DNA from: an uncultured Prevotellaceae bacterium
GTDB taxonomy: Bacteria > Bacteroidota > Bacteroidia > Bacteroidales > Muribaculaceae
Assembly: GCA_900318255.1 (NCBI GenBank)
Contig: ONJX01000003.1
Coordinates: forward strand, 1 to 64,000
Length of the DNA stretch: 64,000 nucleotides
Direction of reading: 5' to 3'
Each line of letters begins with the position of its first letter. Position 1 is the stretch's first letter. The notes beneath the pieces are model-generated. The model saw only the letters and a list, made by a program, of their open reading frames with translations. It ran no database searches and was not told the DNA's origin. Made by a program: the position numbers and the translations under genes. Positions 52,948-61,831 of the stretch are shown here, in pieces.

Positions 52948-55857
52948 TTAGTAGCCAAAGATTTCCTCTAGGCTAATGCGCTGCACGGGAGCAATCTTCT
53001 GGAGACGATCCATGTCGAGCTCCTTCTCATCACCGAGGATGAGATAGCGGTAGGGCTTACCTGCCATGTTCTCCTTCTCAAAGTCAACGATATCGAAGAG
53101 ATAGAGCTTGGGCAACTCTTCATACACCTTAGAGTAAATGTCGAAGTCGATGCCACGCTCTTGTGCTGCGATGTAGCTGCTGAGCACGCCAAAGCGTGTT
53201 GTGCGGCGGCTGGCGAGCTTCTTCATGAGCGACTCCTTGGCAAGATTGAAGGCCGCGTCGCTCTGCGGGATGTCGGTGAGGAGCTTGTTGAACTCATCCA
53301 CGCAGTCCATCATCTTATCGTTCTGGGTGATGATATAAGTGTAAGCATCCTCTTTGTGTCCCATGCGGTAAGGCTGATTATAGACTGCGGCAGCCGAGTA
53401 GGCCAGTCCGCGTGCCTCGCGCAGCTCTTGGAAGACGATGCCGTTCATGCCAGTGCCAAAATACTCGTTGAAGAGGCTGATGACAGGGGCATGCGAGGGC
53501 TCCCAGTCGCGCTCGTTGTTGTTGTACTGCACCATGTAGATGTTCTTGGCGTCGTAGGGGGCGAGCAATATCTCGTTCTGCTCGGTGGGCTGCTCCATGT
53601 AGTCCATGCCAAAGGGCACATCGAGAAGATTCTTGGGGGTCTTGTGGAGCTTAGAGATGCTTGCGGAGAGGTCTTTTTCGGTCATAGGGCCAAAGTAGAG
53701 AACCTCATGGCGCATGTTGCTAAGTCCCTGCACCAGCTCGAGGAGTTCGGCAGGATTGGTGCTGCGCAGCTGCTCCTCGCTCAGGATGTTAGTGTAGGCA
53801 TTGTTGGGGCCATATTGTCCGTAGGCCATGAGTCGTGCGAAGCACTGCTCCTGGTTGCTCTTGGCGTCGGCGCGGGCTTTGAGTATCTGGTCAACGAGGC
53901 GGTTGTAGGCCTCGGCATCTACTGCGGCATTCTTGAAGAGGTCTTCCACCAGCGCCACTGCTTGCGGCATGTTCTCGCTCAGGCCACTGATAGTGATATA
54001 GGTGTGGTTGTCACTTGTCGTGGCATCGAAGTGGCAAGCGAGCTTATACATCTGTTGCTTGAACTGCTGCGGTGTCAAGGTGGTGGTGCCTAGATAATTG
54101 AGATAGCTGAATGCCAGGTCGTAACGCAAGTCAGCTGTATTGCCGAAGTCAAACATGTAAACGAGTGTAAACAGGTCGTCGTCGGTGTTCTGCTTGTAGA
54201 GCAGTGGCAGGCCGGCCTTAGTCTGCGAGATATTCATATCTTTCTTGAAATCCACAAATTGTGGCTGTATGGGCTCCACGGTCTCTGCCATGAGGTTCTT
54301 GACGAAGTCGCTTTGCTTGTCGCGGTTGGTGGGGATAGGAGTAATCTCGGGCTTCTCAATCTTCTTAACCGAAGTGTCAACGCCCTCGCGCTTATAGACG
54401 CACACATAGTTGTTGAGCAAGTGGCGATTGGCGAAATCCACAATCTGCTGTTTGGTCATGTGGCTCATACGGTCGAGTTGGCCCACCACCTGCTTCCACT
54501 CAATGCCGTTGATAAAGGCATTAACAAGGTATCTGGCACGTGCACCGTTGCTGTTCAAGCCTCTCAAATACTGCAGCTTGGTATTGTTGACCACACTGGT
54601 GAGCAGGTCGTCGTCGAAGTCGCCCTTGCGCAGTTTCTCAATCTCGCCGAGCATCAGGTCACGCACGTTTTCAAGGCTCTGCCCCTCATTGGGATAACCC
54701 ATAAGCATAAGCAGCGAGTAATCGGCCATCTCATCGGCATAGGTTCCCGACTCCATGAGTTTTTGAGGCTGATTTAGATTGAGGTCCATAAGACCAGCGG
54801 TGCCGTTGCTGAGCATCTCGGAAATTACCTCAATGGTGTCGTTCTGCAACGAAGATCCGCCCTCGAAACGCCATGCCAGGGTCACAAACTCTGCCTCCTG
54901 ACCCAGCACAGTGGTGTCGACAGGTGCGGTAAAGGGTTTGAGAGGAGCAAACTCTGGTCGCGAGAGTTTTTTGTTGGGCTGCCAGTCACCAAAGTACTTG
55001 TCGAGGGTGGCAATCACTTTGTCGGGTTCAAAATCACCAGCCATACAGATGGCGATGTTGTTTGGGCAATAGTAGTTGTTGTAGTAATTCTTGATGTTGG
55101 TGATTGAGGGGTTCTTGAGGTGCTCCTGGGTGCCGATGGTGGTCTGGGTGCCATAGGGATGGCCAGGGAACGCCTTGGCATTGAGTGCCTCCTCAAGTTT
55201 CCTCATGTCTTTAGCCATGCTTATGTTCTTCTCCTCATACACAGCCTCGAGCTCGGTGTGGAAGCCGCGAATCACCATGTTGCGGAAGCGGTCGCTCTGG
55301 ATGCGTGCCCAGCGGTCTACCTCGTTGGCGGGGATGTCCTCGGTGTAGCAAGTCACATCGGTGCTGGTGTAAGCGTTAGTACCTATGCCACCAATGCCTG
55401 CCATGAGTTTGTCATACTCATTAGGAATGTTGTACTGCGCTGCCAGCTGCGACACGCTGTCGATCTCGTGGTAGAGCAGCTTGCGGCGGGCAGGGTCGGT
55501 GACCTTGCGATACTGCTCATAGCGAGCCTCTATCTCGTCGAGGTAGGGAGCCTCTTTGGCAGCATCGCTGGTGCCAAACTGCTTGGTGCCCTTAAACATA
55601 AGGTGCTCCAGATAGTGAGCCAAGCCAGTGGTCTCGGCGGGGTCGTTGCGTGAGCCGGTGCGCACGGCGATGTGAGCGGCAATGCGTGGCGACTCGTGGT
55701 TTACACTAAGGAACACCTTCATGCCGTTGCGCAGCGTGTAGCACTGCGTGTGCATGGGGTCTCCCTCATAGGTTACTGCCTTGGGCAGTTGAGCATTAGC
55801 AGTTAAATACATAGCCGCAACTGCAAGCAGTGTGAATAGTAATCTGAATTTCTTCAT
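52948..55857 (-). CDS. M16-family (insulinase/pitrilysin) zinc peptidase, two-module
   Basis: 969 residues with signal peptide (FRLLFTLLAVAAMYLTANAQ). The inverted zinc motif HxxEH is in GLAHYLEHLMFKGT (about residues 81-94), with the distal Glu in the ELEAVYEEKNIS segment (about 210). The first half holds the active M16 module and its partner domain (FVTLAWRFEGGSS). The second half (from about residue 545) repeats the fold without a zinc site (LPLLYKQNTDDDLFTLVYMFDFG). It probably degrades peptides in the periplasm. 28 bp downstream of the GH84 gene, and possibly on the same mRNA. Confidence 0.92.
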   Translation of the reverse strand: MKKFRLLFTLLAVAAMYLTANAQLPKAVTYEGDPMHTQCYTLRNGMKVFLSVNHESPRIAAHIAVRTGSRNDPAETTGLAHYLEHLMFKGTKQFGTSDAAKEAPYLDEIEARYEQYRKVTDPARRKLLYHEIDSVSQLAAQYNIPNEYDKLMAGIGGIGTNAYTSTDVTCYTEDIPANEVDRWARIQSDRFRNMVIRGFHTELEAVYEEKNISMAKDMRKLEEALNAKAFPGHPYGTQTTIGTQEHLKNPSITNIKNYYNNYYCPNNIAICMAGDFEPDKVIATLDKYFGDWQPNKKLSRPEFAPLKPFTAPVDTTVLGQEAEFVTLAWRFEGGSSLQNDTIEVISEMLSNGTAGLMDLNLNQPQKLMESGTYADEMADYSLLMLMGYPNEGQSLENVRDLMLGEIEKLRKGDFDDDLLTSVVNNTKLQYLRGLNSNGARARYLVNAFINGIEWKQVVGQLDRMSHMTKQQIVDFANRHLLNNYVCVYKREGVDTSVKKIEKPEITPIPTNRDKQSDFVKNLMAETVEPIQPQFVDFKKDMNISQTKAGLPLLYKQNTDDDLFTLVYMFDFGNTADLRYDLAFSYLNYLGTTTLTPQQFKQQMYKLACHFDATTSDNHTYITISGLSENMPQAVALVEDLFKNAAVDAEAYNRLVDQILKARADAKSNQEQCFARLMAYGQYGPNNAYTNILSEEQLRSTNPAELLELVQGLSNMRHEVLYFGPMTEKDLSASISKLHKTPKNLLDVPFGMDYMEQPTEQNEILLAPYDAKNIYMVQYNNNERDWEPSHAPVISLFNEYFGTGMNGIVFQELREARGLAYSAAAVYNQPYRMGHKEDAYTYIITQNDKMMDCVDEFNKLLTDIPQSDAAFNLAKESLMKKLASRRTTRFGVLSSYIAAQERGIDFDIYSKVYEELPKLYLFDIVDFEKENMAGKPYRYLILGDEKELDMDRLQKIAPVQRISLEEIFGY

Positions 55858-55885
55858 AGTGAAAATTAAAAAATTGTGTAGTTTA

Positions 55886-57811
55886 TTATTGATTATTCTT
55901 ACTGTGTTTTCGCAGCCACTCCAGCAAAGGCATCAGGAGCTTATTTGCCGGCTCAGCAGTGAGAACCTTGAGCGAAATATCCTCGCCCATGCCATTAAGG
56001 GTCTCAAACTGGAAGTCGGGGTTATTGTCGTAATCGACAAGTGTCTCATCGTTGCTTTCAAAATGCGCTATGGCCTCGGCTGCCATCGTCTCAAGCTTGA
56101 GAAGCCAGGGACGCACATCGTTATAAAGCAAGCGGTCGCTCTCATTACTGGAGTTTTTCATCGCTTTAATGACCTGGCATGCCTCATTCACCTCACGCAG
56201 CTCGTTGAGCAGCGACTTGTGATTGGCTTTGCCGCTCTTTACCGACTTGTAGTAGTTGTCGATAGTGTAACCTAAAGCATCGTTATCATAATAGCGCAGG
56301 TAGGGAGCCAGCTTTTTGAACGCCTCGGCACGTTCCTTGCCCACCACAGCTGGGATAGCCGCCTCCCAGCTCCAACGGCTGTTGAAGGCACTGCTGTTCC
56401 AAGTGTAGTCGGCTACGCTGAAGAGGGCGATTTTCGACAGTTCGCCTTGCTGCATAGGGTTGATGATAATTGTGTTGACACTTATCAGCTTCTTCTCGAT
56501 GCTTGCGAGGTTATTGATATGTGTCTCGTCGCGGAAGTTGCTGTAGGTGTCCATCACAAAGAGCTTGGTGGGGTCCTGATCATTGTATGGATAGTTCCAC
56601 CACCAACTCAAGTCGCGCCCCAGCCAACTGCTGACAAGTGTTAAATCGCTGTTATTAGGCACCGACCACACGTCGCGACCTGTTATATAGATGTTGATTT
56701 TGCTCGGAGTGCTGCTCAGTGACTCATAAAACTCACGAGCACGATCCTGGCTCACCCATCCGTGAGCATAGAGCTGCGGCACGTAGTGAAGTGGTTTAAC
56801 CGTGTCGGCTGCCGCTGCGCCTTTCTTGTTCCACTTGTGGTCGATGCGCTGTTGAAGGGCGGTGAGATTATGGGCACACAGCTTCATGATGGAAGGGTCA
56901 CTGGGAACACCCACATCATCAACAAAGACGCCAAACTGCCTCACGCCCAGCCCGTGCATACTCTCAAACTTCGCCATTATCTTGTCGAGAACCTGCGGGT
57001 CCTCGGCATTAGCGAAGGCTTTGCCCGGGTGAATCGCCCAGATGAAGTTCACCTTAGTCTCATGAGCCACACGAGTGATGTCGCGCATCATGTCCTGAGT
57101 GAGGTAGCCGGTGCGCTGCTGCTCAGGTGTGATGGTCGTGGGATAAGGCTCTCCCCAGTAGCGAGAGTGGTAAGGGTCGCTCTTGGCGCCATACATGTAG
57201 GTGTTCATCTTGTAGCGAGCCATGAAGCGGAACAGGTCTTTTGTGACCTCGGCGCTATAGGGCACGCCATAGTAGCCCTCGATGATGCCGCGGTTCTTCA
57301 CGTCGGCATAGTCATAGATGGTCACGCATGGCAAGTTGGTAGTGCCTTGGTCAAGCATCTGCTCGAGCGATGCGAGGCCACAGAACACAGCATCGGTGTG
57401 CTCGCCCACGATGGTCACTTGTGCCACGCCATCGCCCGATCCCAGGCTCAAGATGTGCCGGTCATATTTATTTCTATATTTATTAGTGAAGAATTTCAAG
57501 TCGGGTCTCAAACCCAACGAGTTTTTGTTGTGGCCACCAAAGATGCCTAGCACAACATTAGTCTCACCCTTTACAAGTGCATTGGAGTGTTTTACTGCCA
57601 GCCCATGCTCAGTGAGAATTTGCACCGCACGGTTAATGGTAGCTTCGTCAATACCATTCTCCACAACTAGGTTAACACTAGCAGAGAACGACACAATCAA
57701 CTCATTAACATACTGCTCATGAGGAACAGGGAAGATTTTGTAAGGCTCTGTGGCCATTGCGGTCAATGCAACAGATACAGCAACAATAATAATCAATATT
57801 CTTTTTCTCAT
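55886..57811 (-). CDS. GH84 beta-N-acetylhexosaminidase (O-GlcNAcase-like)
   Basis: 641-residue exported glycosidase. Signal peptide (RILIIIVAVSVALTAMA), an N-terminal GH20b-like alpha/beta domain (about 22-150), then the GH84 barrel: RGIIEGYYGVPYS, MNTYMYGAKSDPYHSRYWGEPYP, FIWAIHPGKAF, and the neighbouring aspartates in FGVFVDDVG that act as polariser and acid/base in substrate-assisted catalysis. WWWNYPYND further supports GH84. Close to BtGH84 of Bacteroides thetaiotaomicron, which trims GlcNAc from host glycans and hyaluronan-type sugars. Has its own promoter. Confidence 0.9.
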   Translation of the reverse strand: MRKRILIIIVAVSVALTAMATEPYKIFPVPHEQYVNELIVSFSASVNLVVENGIDEATINRAVQILTEHGLAVKHSNALVKGETNVVLGIFGGHNKNSLGLRPDLKFFTNKYRNKYDRHILSLGSGDGVAQVTIVGEHTDAVFCGLASLEQMLDQGTTNLPCVTIYDYADVKNRGIIEGYYGVPYSAEVTKDLFRFMARYKMNTYMYGAKSDPYHSRYWGEPYPTTITPEQQRTGYLTQDMMRDITRVAHETKVNFIWAIHPGKAFANAEDPQVLDKIMAKFESMHGLGVRQFGVFVDDVGVPSDPSIMKLCAHNLTALQQRIDHKWNKKGAAAADTVKPLHYVPQLYAHGWVSQDRAREFYESLSSTPSKINIYITGRDVWSVPNNSDLTLVSSWLGRDLSWWWNYPYNDQDPTKLFVMDTYSNFRDETHINNLASIEKKLISVNTIIINPMQQGELSKIALFSVADYTWNSSAFNSRWSWEAAIPAVVGKERAEAFKKLAPYLRYYDNDALGYTIDNYYKSVKSGKANHKSLLNELREVNEACQVIKAMKNSSNESDRLLYNDVRPWLLKLETMAAEAIAHFESNDETLVDYDNNPDFQFETLNGMGEDISLKVLTAEPANKLLMPLLEWLRKHSKNNQ

Positions 57812-57835
57812 AAGCGGTTACTTTGAAAAATTCCA

Positions 57836-57866
57836 CAAATATAGAAATTAATCGTCAAAAACCAAA
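57836..57866 (-). promoter_or_regulatory. Promoter of the GH84-M16 pair
   Basis: Minus-strand TATATTTG (57843-57836) and TTTG (57866-57863), 19 bp apart. Confidence 0.6.
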
Positions 57867-57908
57867 AAAGTTTTTTGTCTTTTCGAGTAAAAGCAGTAAA
57901 TTTGCAAA

Positions 57909-58119
57909 AATCAGTGGATCGAGGATCGGGGATCGAGGATCGGAGATCGAGGATCGGAGATCGAGAATCGAGGATCGAGGATCGAGTTCTCATCCCAACC
58001 CTCAACTGTGAACGGACAAGCAACGCCTTGACCCCACACAACTGACAAGCAACGCCTTGTCCCACACAACTGACAAGCAACGCCTTGTCCCACAAAACGA
58101 TAAACTATAAACTTGCAAC
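57909..58119. repeat. Heptamer array GATCGAG/GATCGGG, then three 28-bp repeats, between the GH84 and AGCS genes
   Basis: 57915-57986 is a run of ten GATCGNG-type heptamers. 58010-58093 is exactly three tandem copies of a 28-bp unit (four times seven) containing ACAAGCAACGCCTTG, the last two identical. The leader of the AGCS gene then continues with ATAAACT/ATAAACT (58099-58113). This fills the whole 308-bp gap apart from the GH84 promoter, so any AGCS promoter would have to lie within it; none was recognised. Confidence 0.9.
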
Positions 58120-59547
58120 ATGAATCTTGAACAACTCACCGAAACCATAAGCAGCTACATCTGGTCGTGGCCCATGATAATACTCTTGCTAGGCACCCAC
58201 ATCTTCTTGACTATCAGGCTACGAGTGCCGCAACGCAAAATATTCACAGCTATAAAACTATCTTTCACCAAGGACAAGGATTCCACGGGCGACGTGAGCC
58301 AATTCTCGGCGCTGGCCACTTCACTGGCAGCGACCATAGGCACGGGCAACATCATTGGCGTGGCAACGGCGGTGTCGCTCGGCGGACCTGGCGCGGTGCT
58401 ATGGTGCTGGCTCACAGGCGTCTTTGGCATCGCCACAAAATATGGCGAGGGACTGCTCGCTGTGAAATATCGTGTCAAGACCAGCGACGGAACAATGCTT
58501 GGTGGCCCCATGTATGCCCTTGAGCGTGGCCTTAAGATGAAATGGCTGTCGGTGCTCTTCTGCGTCTTTACTGCCATCGCAGCCTTTGGCATAGGCAACG
58601 GTGTGCAGGCCAACGCCATCAGCGAGAATTTCTCCATCCTGCTTAGCGACAACAGCAGCGTGGCCAGCGCCTCCTCATGGCTCAACAACGCTCTAGGCCT
58701 CAATCTAGACCCCCAGTTCTACTTGAGCTTCATAGTGGGCATTTGCCTGATGGCACTCGTTGGCGTAGTGATAATTGGTGGCGTGAGGAGCATAGGTCGC
58801 ATCTGCTCGGCACTAGTGCCTTTCATGGCAATCCTCTATGTGCTGGGATGCCTCTATATCCTGTGCATCAACCACCAGTACCTGTGGCAGGCCGTGTGCT
58901 GGATTTGCCAGGATGCATTCTCGCTCAAAGCCTCGGTGGGTGGTGCGGCAGGCACGGCAATCATGATGGGAGCACGATATGGCATCGCGCGAGGCCTCTT
59001 CAGCAATGAGTCGGGACTCGGCTCGGCACCAATTGTTGCCGCAGCAGCACGCACCAAGAACTCCGTGCGGCAAGCACTGGTGAGCTCCACCGGCACATTC
59101 TGGGACACCGTGGTGGTGTGCGCCATCACTGGCTTGGTACTCACCACCAGCATCCTCGCCTATCCCGAGATCGACTTCCACGACGGCGGCCTGCTCACCA
59201 AGAAAGCCTTTGGCATGATACCTTACGTGGGCACGCCCATCCTCACCTTTGGCATCCTCACCTTCGCCTTCTCCACCATCCTGGGCTGGAGCTACTACGG
59301 CGAGCGCGCCATGGAATACCTGGGCGGCAAAAGGATTATCAAGTATTACCGCATCGTGTGGCTTGCAGTGTGCTTCATGGGATGCGTGATGAGCCTGGGG
59401 GTGGTGTGGAACATCGCCGACATCATGAACGCACTCATGGCGCTTCCTAACCTCGCCGCACTGCTGCTGCTCTCGGGAGTAATAGCACGTGAGACAAAAC
59501 GTTACCTGTGGAGCGGACGCCTCAACGACATCGACACCACGCTCTGA
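58120..59547 (+). CDS. Alanine/glycine:cation symporter (AGCS family)
   Basis: 475-residue inner-membrane transporter importing alanine or glycine with Na+ or H+. About ten hydrophobic segments. The AGCS hallmark is in the third helix region (ATSLAATIGTGNIIGVATAVSLGGPGAVLWCWLTGVFG) and in GIARGLFSNESGLGSAPIVAAAARTK. The start is ATG at 58120 with no Shine-Dalgarno. No partners nearby. Substrate assignment is by family only. Confidence 0.92.
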   Translation: MNLEQLTETISSYIWSWPMIILLLGTHIFLTIRLRVPQRKIFTAIKLSFTKDKDSTGDVSQFSALATSLAATIGTGNIIGVATAVSLGGPGAVLWCWLTGVFGIATKYGEGLLAVKYRVKTSDGTMLGGPMYALERGLKMKWLSVLFCVFTAIAAFGIGNGVQANAISENFSILLSDNSSVASASSWLNNALGLNLDPQFYLSFIVGICLMALVGVVIIGGVRSIGRICSALVPFMAILYVLGCLYILCINHQYLWQAVCWICQDAFSLKASVGGAAGTAIMMGARYGIARGLFSNESGLGSAPIVAAAARTKNSVRQALVSSTGTFWDTVVVCAITGLVLTTSILAYPEIDFHDGGLLTKKAFGMIPYVGTPILTFGILTFAFSTILGWSYYGERAMEYLGGKRIIKYYRIVWLAVCFMGCVMSLGVVWNIADIMNALMALPNLAALLLLSGVIARETKRYLWSGRLNDIDTTL

Positions 59548-59836
59548 CATGGCTTATAGTATAATGCATCAGTGCATGGTTAGTTTGTGATCCAATAATT
59601 GCCCAGCACGTGGCAAAACACAAGAAATAACCACAAATCGTAGTGGCAGTTGTTAAAAAAAATAATTCTTGCTTTTTTATCTGTTTTTTCTATTACTAGT
59701 TGGTTATTTTTGACTAATTTTGCACTCTAAATACAATGTAGTGTAACCAACATGACAGTTGCACTGCACCAAAGGTTGTGATTTACAGCCAAGTGCGCAA
59801 TGTGATGTCATAAAAAAGTTAAAGATATATCGACAC
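59548..59836. other. Intergenic region upstream of mreB
   Basis: 289 bp without a gene. It contains a -7 box TAATTTTG (59715-59722) about 115 nt ahead of the mreB ATG but no good -33 match. A long untranslated leader is implied. An open frame from 59759 merges into mreB but lacks MreB-like sequence before 59837. Confidence 0.5.
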
Positions 59837-60856
59837 ATGGGTTTATTCTCATTTACTCAAGAAATCGCTGTTGACCTGGGAACAGCTAACACTATCATTA
59901 TCCACAACGACAAGATAGTAATCGATGAGCCATCGGTGGTGGCTCTCGACACCAAAACCCAGAAGCTCATGGCAGTGGGCGAGACAGCCCGCGAGATGCG
60001 CGGCAAGGTGCATGAGGGCATCAAGACGGTGCGACCGCTGCGCGATGGTGTGATAGCCGACTTCAACGCCGCCGAGCTCATGATTCGCGGCATGATCAAG
60101 AAGGTGAGCCAAAAGAACCACTGGTTCTCGCCTGCCCTGCGCATGGTGGTGTGCATCCCATCGGGCTCTACCGAGGTGGAGATACGTGCCGTGCGCGACT
60201 CCAGCGAGCACGCTGGCGGGCGTGATGTATATATGATTTATGAGCCCATGGCAGCGGCACTAGGTATAGGCATCGATGTGCTGGCACCCGAGGGCAACAT
60301 GATAGTAGATATAGGCGGTGGCACCACCGAGATTGCTGTAATCTCGCTCGGTGGCATCGTGAGCAACAAGAGCATACGCATCGCTGGCGACGACCTCACC
60401 GAGGACATTCGCGAGCACATGCGACGTGCCCATAACGTGAAGGTGGGCGAGCGCACTGCCGAGCTCATCAAGATCAACGTAGGCTCCGCCCTGCCCGAGC
60501 TCGACAATCCTCCCGAAGACTACATCGTGCATGGCCCCAACCAGATGACCGCACTGCCCATGGATGTGCCAGTGTCTTACCAAGAAATATGCAACTGCAT
60601 CGAGAAGTCAATCTCTAAGATTGAGGCCGCTGTGCTCAGTGCACTGGAGCAGACTCCCACCGAGCTTTATAGCGACATCATGAAGAACGGCATCTATCTG
60701 GCTGGCGGTGGCGCACTGCTGCGAGGCCTCGACCGGAGACTCACCGACAAGATTGGCATCCCCTTCCACGTGGCCGAAGACCCATTGCACGCCGTGGCCA
60801 AGGGTACAGGAGTGGCACTGAAGAACATCAAGCGCTTCAAGTTCCTGAAACGATAA
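59837..60856 (+). CDS. mreB: Rod shape-determining protein MreB
   Basis: 340-residue bacterial actin that forms membrane-bound filaments and guides the elongation machinery. N-terminal membrane-binding start MGLFSFTQEIAVDLGTANTII, with phosphate-1 loop DLGTANT, then EPSVVA, the phosphate-2 loop DIGGGTTEIAVIS and the adenosine-motif GGGALLRGLDRRL. First of mreB-mreC-mreD-mrdA. The start is chosen at 59837 by homology. Confidence 0.97.
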   Translation: MGLFSFTQEIAVDLGTANTIIIHNDKIVIDEPSVVALDTKTQKLMAVGETAREMRGKVHEGIKTVRPLRDGVIADFNAAELMIRGMIKKVSQKNHWFSPALRMVVCIPSGSTEVEIRAVRDSSEHAGGRDVYMIYEPMAAALGIGIDVLAPEGNMIVDIGGGTTEIAVISLGGIVSNKSIRIAGDDLTEDIREHMRRAHNVKVGERTAELIKINVGSALPELDNPPEDYIVHGPNQMTALPMDVPVSYQEICNCIEKSISKIEAAVLSALEQTPTELYSDIMKNGIYLAGGGALLRGLDRRLTDKIGIPFHVAEDPLHAVAKGTGVALKNIKRFKFLKR

Positions 60857-60955
60857 TATCTTTAGTTCATAGTTAAGAGTTCACAGTTAAGAGTTCATAG
60901 TTTTGTCGGACAAGTGTGAACTGTGAACTATGAACTGTGAACTATGAACTAATGG
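60857..60955. repeat. Complementary 7-nt arrays between mreB and mreC
   Basis: Left arm: five AGTTCAT/AGTTAAG/AGTTCAC heptamers (about 60864-60901). Spacer with GTCGGACAAG. Right arm: five GTGAACT/ATGAACT heptamers (about 60916-60950). The arms are reverse complements for most positions, so the mre mRNA could form a stem of roughly 30 bp ending just before the mreC Shine-Dalgarno-like GGAGG at 60954-60958. Confidence 0.88.
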
Positions 60956-60958
60956 AGG

Positions 60959-61831
60959 ATGAACAATTTAATTAACTTCATAATTAAAAACAGCGCGTGG
61001 TTCTTCTTCGCTTTCTATGTGATTTTGAGCCTCGTGCTGCTGTTCCGCAACAACCCGTTCCAGCAGAGCGTGTATCTGACGTCGGCCAACAGCACGGTAG
61101 CGACCATCTCAAGCGTGGTAAACGGCACCTCCAACTATTTCCACCTCAAGGAAATCAACGAAGACCTGCACCTGCGCAACGCCGAGCAGAAACAGCGCAT
61201 CCTCGAGCTAGAGAAGCAGCTGGTGGAGCTAGAGCTAAAATATGGCGACAAGCCTAGCGGGGCAGTGTGCGGTGAGGGAGACTACTCCTTCATCCCTGCT
61301 CACGTGATAAGCAACAGCGTGGTGAACCCCAGCAACTACATCACTATAGACCGTGGCAGTGCCGACGGCATAGAGCTCTACATGGGCGTGATGGACATGA
61401 ACGGCGTGGTGGGCATCGTCGATGCCGTCAACACCCACTCGGCCCGCGTGATGTCGATGCTTCACCCCGACACTAAAATCACTTGCGAGCTCAAGGGCAA
61501 CGGCAACTTTGGCGTGCTGGTGTGGGACGGCAAGACTACCGACCATGCCATCCTCGAGAACCTGCCCAAGGTGGGAGAATATCATGTGGGCGACACAGTG
61601 GTCACCAGCAGCAGCTCGCTGAGCTTCCCGCCAGGATTTATGGTGGGAGTGGTGGAAAGCATCTCGCCCACCACCAAGAGCGACAGCTTCATGAGGCTCA
61701 TCGTGAAACTCTCGTGCCACATCACCCGCCTGAGCAATGTGCATGTGATCAAGAACAACCGCAAGGATGAGCTCAAGCAACTCGAGAGCAAAGACGCCAC
61801 ATCGCTAAAAGAGGAAGGAGGGATGAAGTGA
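60959..61831 (+). CDS. mreC: Rod shape-determining protein MreC
   Basis: 290-residue periplasmic scaffold of the elongasome. One N-terminal transmembrane helix (WFFFAFYVILSLVLLF), a coiled coil (about residues 60-95: INEDLHLRNAEQKQRILELEKQLVELELKYG), then the beta-rich MreC core (PAHVISNSVVNPSNYITIDRGSADGIELYMGVMDMNGVVGIVD). An unusually clear GGAGG sits directly ahead of the ATG. The stop overlaps mreD by one nt (TGATG). Confidence 0.95.
   Translation: MNNLINFIIKNSAWFFFAFYVILSLVLLFRNNPFQQSVYLTSANSTVATISSVVNGTSNYFHLKEINEDLHLRNAEQKQRILELEKQLVELELKYGDKPSGAVCGEGDYSFIPAHVISNSVVNPSNYITIDRGSADGIELYMGVMDMNGVVGIVDAVNTHSARVMSMLHPDTKITCELKGNGNFGVLVWDGKTTDHAILENLPKVGEYHVGDTVVTSSSSLSFPPGFMVGVVESISPTTKSDSFMRLIVKLSCHITRLSNVHVIKNNRKDELKQLESKDATSLKEEGGMK

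Noticed and set aside
53161..54093. 310-codon plus-strand frame opposite the M16 peptidase gene
   Set aside because: Antisense shadow with no recognisable motif and no promoter.
58010..58093. Short CRISPR with 28-bp repeats
   Set aside because: Copies are directly tandem with no spacers; better seen as four-heptamer units of the local repeat family.
58155..59550. Minus-strand frames opposite the AGCS transporter
   Set aside because: Antisense to a transporter with clear family motifs; His/Cys-rich text typical of shadow translation.
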